Below, one piece after another: positions 29,576 to 38,600 of a stretch of DNA of 64,000 nt. Origin of the DNA: CAITWD01 sp963727285 (lineage in GTDB: Bacteria > Actinomycetota > Thermoleophilia > Miltoncostaeales > Miltoncostaeaceae); NCBI GenBank assembly GCA_963727285.1, contig CAVSFF010000012.1, positions 219,314 through 283,313 of the forward strand, read 5' to 3'. A model generated the notes under the pieces. It saw only the letters and a list, made by a program, of their open reading frames with translations. It was not told the DNA's origin and did no database searches. The position numbers were made by a program, and so were the translations under genes. Numbering within the stretch: the first letter of the stretch is position 1; every line of letters begins with the position of its first letter.

Positions 29576-30672
29576 CAGGCCAGGCGGCCCGCGGGGCGCA
29601 AGGGATGGCGCTCGCCGCGTCGGGCCTGACCGATCCGCACAAGCAGGGCCTCGACCGCGAGATCGACCGTGGGGTTCAGCGCAAGATCCGCCCGTGTCAT
29701 CTCGATCTCCTCGATTGCCCGGATGCACACCTCGGCGGGCGTCCCGGCGGCGGCGATCGCCTCACCGAGGTCGCGATGCCGGATCGCGTCGGGCGCCCCG
29801 ACGGCGACCGCCAGGCCGTCGGCGACCACACCGGCGGCGGCGGTGAGGACCGTGTGCCACCCATCGGAGACCAGGCGCCGCCGCTCGCGCTTTTGCTGAT
29901 CCTCCGCCTTCTTGGCGGCGGTTCGCCCGCCGCGCTTACCCTCGAGGTCGGCGGCGGCGCGGCGCAACTCGACCAATTCCTCGGACGGATGCTCACTGGC
30001 GGCGGCCTCCATACGGCGCTGCACGTCGGCGACGACGTCCGCCCCGGCGCGATCACCGCGCAGGATGCTGAGCCCCATCTCCACACCGACCGCGCGCATC
30101 GACCGCCAGAACGGATCGCCGGTGAGCGCCATCGGACCCTCGGTCCGCGCGCGGGTCTCGGCGTCCTCCGGGGCCATGCCGGCGGAGACCAGGCGATCGG
30201 CGATCACCCGCCAGCCCGGGCCGCGGAACGGCACCGGCAGGCACCGCGACCGGATCGTCGCGAGCACGTCGTCGGGGCGATCGGTGACGAGGATCACGTG
30301 TGAGCCGGGCGGTGGCTCCTCGAGCGGCTTGAGGATCCGGTCCGCCGCCACGAGGCGCAGGCGTTCGGCCCCCTCGACGATCACGACCCGGCAACGCCCG
30401 ACCACGGGCCGCGCGGCAAGATCCCGGAGCGCGTCGTCGAGATCCTCCAGCAGGATCTGCGCCCCGGACGCCCGAACGACCGACAGGTCCATCTGTGCGC
30501 GGATGTCGGTGCCGGCGGGGACCCCGATCAACGCGCCCGCGACCGCGATCGCCGTCTCGCGCTTGCCCGTGCCGGGCGGCCCGTAGAGCAGAAACTGCTG
30601 CGGCACGCGATCACCGGCCATCGCGCCCGCGAGGATCCGCGTGGCCAGGGGCTGATCCGGTATCGCAATCAC
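29572..30672 (-). CDS. holB: DNA polymerase III delta'-like clamp-loader subunit
   Basis: 366 residues from a GTG at 30672 that overlaps the tmk stop by 4 nt. An AAA+ fold is visible: P-loop GPPGTGKRE (Arg where Ser/Thr normally follows Lys), LLEDLDDAL, a VVIVEGAERL Walker B-like segment and LVTDRPDDVLATIRSRC, the sensor/SRC motif of delta'. The altered Walker A agrees with delta' being a non-catalytic clamp-loader subunit. A Lys/Arg-rich coiled segment (AAKKAEDQQKRERRR) is notable near residue 265. The tmk-holB order is common in bacteria. Confidence 0.85.
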   Translation of the reverse strand: MIAIPDQPLATRILAGAMAGDRVPQQFLLYGPPGTGKRETAIAVAGALIGVPAGTDIRAQMDLSVVRASGAQILLEDLDDALRDLAARPVVGRCRVVIVEGAERLRLVAADRILKPLEEPPPGSHVILVTDRPDDVLATIRSRCLPVPFRGPGWRVIADRLVSAGMAPEDAETRARTEGPMALTGDPFWRSMRAVGVEMGLSILRGDRAGADVVADVQRRMEAAASEHPSEELVELRRAAADLEGKRGGRTAAKKAEDQQKRERRRLVSDGWHTVLTAAAGVVADGLAVAVGAPDAIRHRDLGEAIAAAGTPAEVCIRAIEEIEMTRADLALNPTVDLAVEALLVRIGQARRGERHPLRPAGRLAW

Positions 30673-31289
30673 GCGACGTCCCGGATCCGCGTCATCACGC
30701 GGGCATGCACCTCGTCGGGGGTCCCCGATCCGTCGACGCTCGCCATCTGCTCGGGAAACCGTGTGATCAGTTGCCGGTACCCGTCCGCGACCCGCCCGTG
30801 GAACCCATCGTCCTCGGCCTCGATCCGATCGGCCGCCCCGCGTCGGGCGCGCGCGGTCGCCGGCGGGACCTCGACGATCACCGTCAGATCCGGCGCGCAC
30901 CCGTCCACGGCCAGGTCGTTGGCCCGCAGCACCGCGTCGATGCCAAGCCCGCGTCCGACCCCCTGGTAGGCAAGCGACGACGCCAGGAAGCGATCACACA
31001 CGACCCAGTCGCCGCGGTCCAGCGCGGGACGGATCACCTCGGCGACCAGCTGCGCGCGCGCCGCGGCAAAGAGCGCGACCTCGGCCGCATCGGCGAGCGC
31101 GCCCGATTCCGTCCCGAGCAGTACCTCGCGCAGGCGCTCTCCGAGCGCGGTACCTCCGGGCTCCCGCGTCTCGACGACCACGCGCCCCAGCTCGCGCAGC
31201 GCGGCAGCGGCCAACCGGGATTGGGTCGTCTTCCCGGACCCGTCGACGCCTTCGAGCACGATGAACCTGCCGCGACAGGCGACGCTCAC
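30669..31289 (-). CDS. tmk: thymidylate kinase
   Basis: 206 residues from a GTG at 31289. P-loop LEGVDGSGKTT, TREPGGT, the DRFLASSLAYQG motif that binds dTMP, and an Arg-rich LID (RARRGAADRIE) identify TMK. It makes dTDP from dTMP. It overlaps both neighbours by 4 nt, so translation is coupled across three genes. Confidence 0.95.
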   Translation of the reverse strand: MSVACRGRFIVLEGVDGSGKTTQSRLAAAALRELGRVVVETREPGGTALGERLREVLLGTESGALADAAEVALFAAARAQLVAEVIRPALDRGDWVVCDRFLASSLAYQGVGRGLGIDAVLRANDLAVDGCAPDLTVIVEVPPATARARRGAADRIEAEDDGFHGRVADGYRQLITRFPEQMASVDGSGTPDEVHARVMTRIRDVA

Positions 31290-31471
31290 CCCCCGTGCCC
31301 CCACACCACGCCGACGACGGCCACGACGATGATCGCGACCGCAACGGCACGACCGACCCAGGGAACCCATCCCGGAACCGGTCGGGCCCGTTCGGCGATG
31401 TCGATCTGGGCGGCGAGGCGCGCATAGACCGAGGGTGCATCGTCGGCGTCACGGTTGTGGGGTCGGGTCAT
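31286..31471 (-). CDS. small single-pass membrane protein upstream of tmk
   Basis: 61 residues from ATG 31471; the stop overlaps the tmk GTG (GTGA). A polar, charged N-terminus precedes one C-terminal transmembrane helix (VGRAVAVAIIVVAVVGVVWG). Not recognised. The tight overlap and sensible composition support a real gene. Confidence 0.6.
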   Translation of the reverse strand: MTRPHNRDADDAPSVYARLAAQIDIAERARPVPGWVPWVGRAVAVAIIVVAVVGVVWGHGG

Positions 31472-31858
31472 CTCGATCGGCGTTCGGCTCGCGGTGCGGC
31501 GGGCGAGGACCACACCCACACGACTCCCGACGAGGCTACCAGCGGGGGCACGTCGCGGTGATCGTCCGGGCCGTGCGGACGGGATTCCCGCACGATGCGC
31601 CCTCGGGCGCCAGCGGGCGCCCCGCGAACACGTTTCGGGCATCCCGCGACGGGGCTATCGTCGCGTCAGGGACGGGGACCACATGGAACACGGAGACCGT
31701 TCGTGTCGTGTCGGGCGGATATGGATATCACCCCACACCTCCTCGGCGCCGAATGCGGCGTCGAGGCCCGCACCCGACGGATCGGGTAGCGCCCGGAGCG
31801 ACGGCCGGCTGGCCTGCGGGCGGCCGCCGCTCCGCTGGGCGCCGGGCCCGGGCGCCGG
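31472..31858. other. 387-bp gap without a convincing gene
   Basis: Open frames here are high-GC artefacts. Several short hairpins can be drawn: GTGCGG/CCGCAC near 31573-31592, GGCGCC/GGCGCC near 31606-31621, and GGCGCC, loop GGGCCCG, GGCGCC at 31838-31856. The last sits just after the phosphatase stop and may end that transcript. The region should also hold the promoter for the tmk operon, but no clear -35/-10 pair stands out. Confidence 0.4.
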
Positions 31859-32644
31859 TCAGCCGCGCGGGCGGTCCGGGGCGCGTTCTTCGCGTGCGGG
31901 CGGCCGCGGGACGAACCGCGGCGGGCGGACGACCCCGCCCTCGAGTATCTGGCGCGGGCCCTCGTTGACCATCCAGTCCAGCTGATCGGGCCACACGCCG
32001 AGCTCGCGTGCGGCGATCCGCTGCCCCTCGGCAACACCCGGCGGGCGCCACGTCGCCGAATGCGCGTCGGAGGCCAGGACGTGGATCAGCTCGTTGCGCA
32101 AAAGCAGCTTGGCCGTCTGGGTCACGAGGCGTCCGTGATCGCCCATGAAACTGGACGCGTTCGACTGCACGAGCGCGCCGCGCCCGACCAGGTCACGGAG
32201 CCGATCCGGGCTGTGCTGGATCGCCTCGGCGCGCTCCGGGTGCGCGATGACGACGCGGAACCCCCGGATCTCCAGTTCACCGACGAGCTTCGGCAGGCGC
32301 ACCGGCCAGCCGGCGAACGGTGCCTCGACCAGCAGCCATCCGCTGTCGTTCAGGCTGAGGCGGCGCAGCTCGTCATCGTCGAGACGGTCGATCAGATCGG
32401 TGGAGATCTCCGCGCCGGACACGATGCGCAGATCGATGCCGGCCTGGCGGATCTCGAGCTGCAGCTGTTCGACCCCGGCCCGGATCACATCGGGGCCGTT
32501 CGGGTACTTCACCGCGACGTGGGGCGTGCAGGCCATCACGGTGATTCCGGCCGCGACGGCGGCTCGAGCCATCTCGAGCGCCGCCTCCGTCGTGGCCGGC
32601 CCGTCATCGAGGCCGGGCAACAAATGGTTGTGGAGATCGATCAT
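31859..32644 (-). CDS. CpsB/YwqE-type PHP-fold protein tyrosine phosphatase
   Basis: 261 residues from ATG 32644. Metal-binding PHP motifs are seen in order: MIDLHNHLLPGLDDGP, ACTPHVA, EISTD, VIAHPERAE and LASDAHS. These match CpsB/YwqE Mn-dependent phosphatases, which dephosphorylate BY-kinases controlling capsule or exopolysaccharide. No BY-kinase or polysaccharide genes are adjacent, so the partner is elsewhere or the role has diverged. The C-terminal 35 residues are Pro/Arg-rich. Confidence 0.85.
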   Translation of the reverse strand: MIDLHNHLLPGLDDGPATTEAALEMARAAVAAGITVMACTPHVAVKYPNGPDVIRAGVEQLQLEIRQAGIDLRIVSGAEISTDLIDRLDDDELRRLSLNDSGWLLVEAPFAGWPVRLPKLVGELEIRGFRVVIAHPERAEAIQHSPDRLRDLVGRGALVQSNASSFMGDHGRLVTQTAKLLLRNELIHVLASDAHSATWRPPGVAEGQRIAARELGVWPDQLDWMVNEGPRQILEGGVVRPPRFVPRPPAREERAPDRPRG

Positions 32645-32736
32645 CGCTGTCTGGAGGTTAGCGACGTCGCCGGTCCGCCGACCGCGGACGCCAGGATGAC
32701 ACCCGCAAGGGCGCGCGCTAAACTTTTCGACCGCAC

Positions 32737-32809
32737 GGGGCATTAGCTCAGATGGGAGAGCGCCTGGATCGCACCCAGGAGGTCGGCGGTTCGATTCCGC
32801 CATGCTCCA
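32737..32809 (+). tRNA. tRNA-Ala (anticodon CGC)
   Basis: All arms fold: acceptor GGGGCAT/ATGCTCC including the G3-U70 alanine identity pair, D arm GCTC/GAGC, anticodon stem CCTGG/CCAGG with loop ATCGCAC (anticodon CGC, reads GCG), and T arm GGCGG TTCGATT CCGCC. Discriminator is A; the 3' CCA is not encoded. A TAAACT -10-like box is at 32719-32724, about 13 nt upstream. Confidence 0.95.
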
Positions 32810-32838
32810 CTCCGCCGCCCGCGGGGCCGACCGTCGTC

Positions 32839-33374
32839 ATGACGCCGGCGCCCCTTCGGACCCCACGATCACCGCGGAGTCGACGACGCGCGCAGGGGTG
32901 TCATCGGCGTCGAGACCGACGAAGACGGTTCGGTCACCCGGCTGGTGGGCATCCTCCAGGACGTCACGACGCAGGTCGAGACCGCGGAGCGCGCGGAGAC
33001 GCCTGGCGCGCCAGCTCGAGATGGTGCAGCGGCTGACCTCCAGCGGAAGCTGGGAATTCGACGTGGCGACCGGGGTCTCGCTCTGGTCGGACGGGACCTA
33101 CGACATCCTCGGGGTCCCGCGCGGCGACCCCGCGCCGCCGTTCGACGAGTTCGTCGACACTCTCGTCCACCCCGACGATCGCGTCGCGTTGCGATCACTC
33201 GTGGACGCACACCGACGCACGGGCACCGCGTTCTCGACCACGATCAGAATCCACCGGACCGACGGCACCTGGGCGACCGTCGATCTCTACGCCGAGGCTG
33301 ATGTCGATACCCACGGGAGCCCCGTCACGGTGCGGGGCACGCTTCACCCGACCGCGCCCCGCCCCACCGCGTAA
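32839..33374 (+). pseudogene. PAS/PAC-domain protein remnant
   Basis: Conserved sequence begins near 32897 with a PAC-type end (GVIGVETDEDGSV, LVGILQDVT). A linker (RLARQLEMVQRL) and one full PAS fold follow (SGSWEFDVATGVSLWSD through WATVDLYAEADVDTHG), and it stops at 33374. The frame changes near 33002 (skip one base) and again near the 5' end, where no good start is seen; ATG 32839 is only the nearest candidate. There is no output domain. It is truncated at both ends, directly downstream of a tRNA gene, so it is probably a leftover of a larger sensor protein. Confidence 0.6.
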
Positions 33375-33387
33375 ACACCCCGCCGCG

Positions 33388-34294
33388 CTAGGCGTGCGTT
33401 CTCTCGACGCGCGGGCCGAGCCAGTCCTCGAGCACATGGGCGAAGACGGCAGGCGCATCCGACTGGACGTAGTGGCCGGCCCCGAAGACCACGACGGTCT
33501 CGTGGTCGGACAGCAACGCCTCCCACCGATGCAGCTCGGTGTCGCGGAAGGCGATGTCCGCGTCCCCCCAGATGATCAGCGCCGGGAGGTCCGCCAGCTC
33601 GCCCAGACGGGCGGCGATCCCGGTCAGAAACGCCTGGCCGGCGATGATCTGGCGCGGGAAGATCGCCGACGCCCGGCGACGGGCGGGCGTCGCGAGCGCC
33701 GCCCGGTAGTGCGCCATCTCGGCGGACGTGACCTTCCGGAGTCGATGCCCCCGGGGAATCATCAGCCGCACGAACAGGTTGGCTCGCTCGGTCAGCCAGC
33801 GGCCCGGTGGCCCGCCCATCGCCGCCGAGAACATCTCGAAGTGCCGGTCGCCCGCGACGGGCCACGCCCACGTGTTGGCGATCACCAGCCGGCCGACCCG
33901 CGCCGGACGCTCGAGGGCGGCCCATATCCCGATCGGTCCGCCCCAGTCCTGGACCACGAGGGTCACATCCGTCGAGGCCAAGGGCATCCAGAAACCCGAC
34001 GACCGCACGTGCGTGGTCCTCGGGCAGTGACCCGTACCCCTCCCGCGCGTCCGAGAGCCCGAACCCGGGATAGTCGAGGGCGAGACAGCGGTAGCTTGCG
34101 GCAAGCGCCCCGATCACGTCCCGGTAGACGAACGACCACGTCGGATTGCCGTGGAGGAAGACGATCGGCGGGCCGTCGCCCTCGTCGATGTAGTGGACGA
34201 GGTTTCCGTCGATCTCGACGAAGCGGCTCGAAAACGGGAACAGCGTCTCGTCGACCCAGGCGGGGCGGACGCCTCGGACATCACCGGCAGGCAT
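33388..34294 (-). CDS. haloalkane-dehalogenase-like alpha/beta hydrolase, one frame break
   Basis: Start ATG 34294. The oxyanion segment HGNPTWSFVYR, nucleophile elbow VVQDWGG (Asp nucleophile followed by Trp), WGDADIAF and the catalytic His in GAGHYVQ match haloalkane dehalogenases, where Asn and Trp cradle the halide. The frame breaks near 33972: one G is extra between LGLD and DVTLVVQDW. Removing it gives 301 residues. Related esterases usually have Ser at the nucleophile, so dehalogenase-type chemistry is favoured, though the substrate is unknown. Confidence 0.75.
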
Positions 34295-34358
34295 AGGTCG
34301 CAGAACGCCCTTTCCGGGGGGACGTCACGACTCTCTCACGCCGCTGCGGACGCCGGGC

Positions 34359-35615
34359 CTACGGCAGGCTTTCGGCAACATGGACGGTGAGGTCGCCGAG
34401 CATGTTGGTGTAGCTGCCGTATTCGTTGTCGTACCAGCCGAACACCTTCGCGTGCGTGACGGGGACGCGGACGACCGGATGGGCGAACCCCGCCAGCGCC
34501 GATTCGTCGATTCCGGGCAGCGAGGCCAGATCCACCTCGACGAACCCCGTCCGGGTGTGGGTTTCGGTCCCCTCGATGACCACCGCCGCGCGCATCCCCA
34601 TCACATCTCGCGGCACGTTCTGGACGTTGGAGTAGACCAGCAGGCCCGCCTGCGGTCCGCTGCCCGCGGCCTGGAAGATGCGGTTGAGCGACTTGCGGTT
34701 GATCAGCGAGTCGCCGTGCTCGTCGAGCCGGGTCTGAAAGGTCACGTTGAGGATGATCAGCGATTCGGTCGGAATCGGAATCCGCACGGAATCGGCCATG
34801 AACCCGATCTCGCGGATCTCGGGGATCACCTCCTCGAGGGCGCGCGCCGCGTTGGTCGAGGTCAGCACCATGCTGTTGAGCGCGCTGCGCGTCTTGCGCA
34901 GATCCTTCGCGCCGGCGCCGGGCACAGCGTCGAGCACGGTCTGGGAGTTGGTCACCGCGTGCACGGTGCTCATCGACGCGGTCATGACGTTGGCCGCCTG
35001 CATGCTCTCGAGCAGCGGCTTGACCATGTGGGCGAGGGCGGTCGTCGTGCACGACGCGGCCGAAATCACGTGATGCCGCGCCGGATCGAATGCGTCGTGG
35101 TTGATCCCGTTGATCAGCGTCACGCAGTCGTCCGGGGTGTTCCCGCCCTTGACCTTGAACGCGGCGCTGTAGATCACCTTCTCGGCACCGGCGACGAGGT
35201 GACCGCGGAGTGACCCCTTCGGGGCCGACTCGCTGACCGACGGATCGTCGAACGCTCCGGTGGTGTCCACGACGACCCGTACGCCCTCCCTGCGCCAGTT
35301 GATGTCGGCGGGGTTGCGGGCCTCCTGGAGGATCCGGACGGGCATGCCCGCGACCTCCAGCAGGTTCCGGTCGCGATCGATGATCCGGACGCTCGGCGGC
35401 GCCGCGACGCCGAACAGGAACCGGTCCATGTTGCCGTAGGTGGAGTCGTTTTGGATGACCCCGCAGACGGCCTCGAGGTCACGGCCGGCGGAGCGGCCGA
35501 TATTCACCACAAGGCCGGGGAAAGCGCCGCGGGCGGCGTGATGCCACACGCTCAGCTTCCCGATGCGACCGAGGCCGTTGATGCCCAGTGGCCGTCCGTG
35601 TCCGTGCCCCTCCAT
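34359..35615 (-). CDS. gap: divergent glyceraldehyde-3-phosphate dehydrogenase family protein
   Basis: 418 residues, longer than the usual 330-340. NAD-binding INGLGRIGK, catalytic Cys189 in SAASCTTTALA and His219 in STVHAVTNSQ are present. The canonical SCTTN is SCTTT, and the phosphate-site segment usually reading VPTPTGS is IPTESLIILN. The C-terminus keeps WYDNEYGS. An extension near the N-terminus (residues about 50-115) accounts for the extra length. It may use a substrate other than, or in addition to, G3P. It lies 29 nt downstream of the PPDK-like gene on the same strand, so the two are probably one transcript. Start ATG 35615. Confidence 0.85.
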   Translation of the reverse strand: MEGHGHGRPLGINGLGRIGKLSVWHHAARGAFPGLVVNIGRSAGRDLEAVCGVIQNDSTYGNMDRFLFGVAAPPSVRIIDRDRNLLEVAGMPVRILQEARNPADINWRREGVRVVVDTTGAFDDPSVSESAPKGSLRGHLVAGAEKVIYSAAFKVKGGNTPDDCVTLINGINHDAFDPARHHVISAASCTTTALAHMVKPLLESMQAANVMTASMSTVHAVTNSQTVLDAVPGAGAKDLRKTRSALNSMVLTSTNAARALEEVIPEIREIGFMADSVRIPIPTESLIILNVTFQTRLDEHGDSLINRKSLNRIFQAAGSGPQAGLLVYSNVQNVPRDVMGMRAAVVIEGTETHTRTGFVEVDLASLPGIDESALAGFAHPVVRVPVTHAKVFGWYDNEYGSYTNMLGDLTVHVAESLP

Positions 35616-35644
35616 GGATCCGTCCTTCTGGTTCGGGTCTGTGG

Positions 35645-38600
35645 TCACTGCTGTGCCCTGCCCCGCACGACGACCTCGGTCGTCGGATGTGCGCCGCTGC
35701 GCACGGATCCGTCGACGCCGGAGATCGCGATCATGTCCCCGCAGCGCACGAGCTGCTCGCCAAGGCGCGACGGCGCCCCGGGCGGACCGACAATAAACGG
35801 CCGGCATCCCACGACGCAGGTCTTGCCGAGGCGCTTGGCCGCGACCGCCGCGTGACTCGTGGCGCCGCCGATCGCCGTGAGCAGGCCATCGACCTGGACG
35901 ACCAGCGGGATGTCGTCGGGAACGGTGTCGCGCCGCAGCAGGATCCGGGCGTCGCCCGGGTACTCGGCGGCCAGCCGGTCGAGCTCCTCCTGGCTGTGGG
36001 CGACACGTCCGCACAACGCGCCGCCGCCGACGCCGATGCCCGTCGCGATCAGAGCGGCGTCGAGCTCCGGCCCCGGAACGAACGCCGGGAGCACTCCCCG
36101 CTGCGTGGTGACCTCGTCCCGGGTCTGGAGAATGAACAGGTCCTCCCCCCGCTCGCCCTCGAAGGTGAACTCGATCTCCTGATGGTTCATCCCCTGCTCG
36201 TTGATGAGGATCTCGGCGACCGCCAGCACCCGCGCGTAGATCTCCGGGAAGTCGCGCTCGAGGGAATGCCGGCCGTGGTTCGGCTCGGCCAGGCGCTGCG
36301 ACTCGGAGACCGGGAAGGTCTCGACCAGCCCGGCCACGACGTCGTCGCCCTGGGCCTGGACGACGTAGTCGCCGTACAGCTGCACGCCGCTGGTCTCGTA
36401 CACCGGGTGCCGGGTCAGTACGACACCGGTCCCCGACTGGAGTCCGATGTTGCCGAACACCATGTTCTGGACGATCACCGCCGTGCCCCAGTTGTCGGAG
36501 ATTCCGAGTTCCTGCCGGTACGTGTCGGCCGCCGCGTCGCACCATGACCGCCCGACGTGGGCGATGCAGGCCATCAGCTGCGCGTACGGATCGTCAACGA
36601 GCGGCGTCCCGGCGTCGATCAACAACTGGCGGTAGGCGAGGGCCGCCTCGCGCATGCCCGCCCCGGAGAGCTGCGCCTTCTTGGTGGCCCCGTAGCGCAG
36701 CTTGATCTGGGCCAGCAGGGCGCCGAACTGTTCGCGACGCAGGCCGCAGCTCATGCCCCAGAATTGCAGCAGCCGCCGATACGCGTCCCAGGCGGCCCAT
36801 TCGCGTCCGGGTTGGCGTGCGAGGCCCTCGGCGACGGCGACGTTGAGGCCGACGTTCAGGTAGGTCTCAAGCATGCCCGGCATGCTGATCGGCGCGCCGC
36901 CACGCACGGAGAACAACAGCGGGCATTCCGGATCGCCGAAGCGCGCGCCGGTACGCAGCTCCAGCCGCGACACCTCGGTGCGGATCCGCTCCGAGAACTT
37001 CTCCGGGAGCCCGTCGGCACCCGAGGGCACGTGGGTGCGCACGAATCCGGTCGTCAGCACGAAGCCGTCCGGGATCGGAAAGCCAAGCGCCCGCATGCGG
37101 CGGAGCATCAGGCCCTTGTTGCCGAGCGCAACGCCCCCGGCGGGCGTGTCGGCGTCGCCGAGTTCGATGATCTCCGCCACCGCGCCGGGCCCGGGTGACG
37201 GTGCGCCGACGACCACGTTGGAGATCTGGCGCTGGTCCTCGATCGCCCGCAACACGCGGCCGATCAGCAGATCGATGCGCTGCACCCCGAGGCTCTCGGC
37301 GATCAGATCCCGCTCGAGCCCTTCGGAGACGGCGATCGCCGCCTCGTCGGTCGAGGCGCCCGACGGCCCGGCGACGCGGTCCTCGGCGAGCAGCGGCGCG
37401 ATGACGCCGGGCGCCACCTCGTCGTAGACGCTCAGGATGCGTGCATCCACGAGCGTCTCGAGATTGCGGGAGGCCAGCCAGAAGACGTTGAGGTACTGGT
37501 CGAGCGTGGCACCGGGCGTCTCGAGCAGCTCATCGAGCATCGCCGCCACATGGGTGAGCCCCTGGGCGCGGAAACCCTCGATCCGGACCGCCCGCAGCAG
37601 CAGCCGGAACCACGCCCCGACCCGCACCAGTTGCGGGTACTCCAGCGGGGTCAGCGCGAGATCGTCGATGGCGGCGTCGAACACCGCGACCGCCAGCGCC
37701 TCGAGCCGGAATGTCAGGCCCATCGCGTCGAAACGGGGTTCGCGGTAGGACCCGTACATGCTCGGGATGCCCGCTGCGATATGACGCTTGTGGTAGATGT
37801 CCTCGGTCGCCGCGACGGGCCCCGGCGTCTCGATGATCACCTTGAGGCGCTCAAGCGCCGCGAGAATCCCGTCAAGCGCCGACTCGTGCGCGCCGCGGGC
37901 GAGGTCGGCGGTGATCGCATCGACGGTCGCGATCGGCACCCCCGCGACCGACCGCAGACGGGGCAGCGCGTCGCCGGGGTCGAGCCGATACTTGCGCACG
38001 ATCTCGCGCCGGACGGCGAACAGCAGCCCGACCTCCTCGCGGGCGACGGGCGTCCCCGCCGACATGGACGCCACCCGGGCGGCGACGTCGGCAGGGTCCG
38101 CCTCTGCCAGCTCCTCGATCGTCGTCCCGCCCGCCAGGAGGGCATCGAACACCGCCCGGATCTGGTCGCGATCGGGGTTCGCGGCGACGTCCGCATACAG
38201 CTCCGGCGGCAGGTAGCGCTCCAGCGATACGGCCTCCCCGGTGGCGCAAAACCGGATCACGCGGTCAACGAACTCGACCATCTCGGAATTCGACTCGACG
38301 TGGCACTGCTTGCGCAGGAAGTGGAACAGGTGATCGCGGCGGCCCTCGATTTCGTCGAGGCGGGTCGAGGTCTCCCGCAGCGCGCCTTCCGCGCCGATTT
38401 CGTTGTGGTAGACCGGGAACAGGCGCAAGAGCTGCTTGACGTAGAGATAGACCGGCGCGATCTCGGATGCGAGCAGCGTCGAGATGTCGCGCTGAAACAG
38501 ATCGGTGTCGCTGACCAGGACCCCGCCCAGTCGCAGGTGCGCCACCAGCGCCACCAACAGGGGCCGCCCCAGCACCGGGTCGACTTCGATGATGCGCAGG

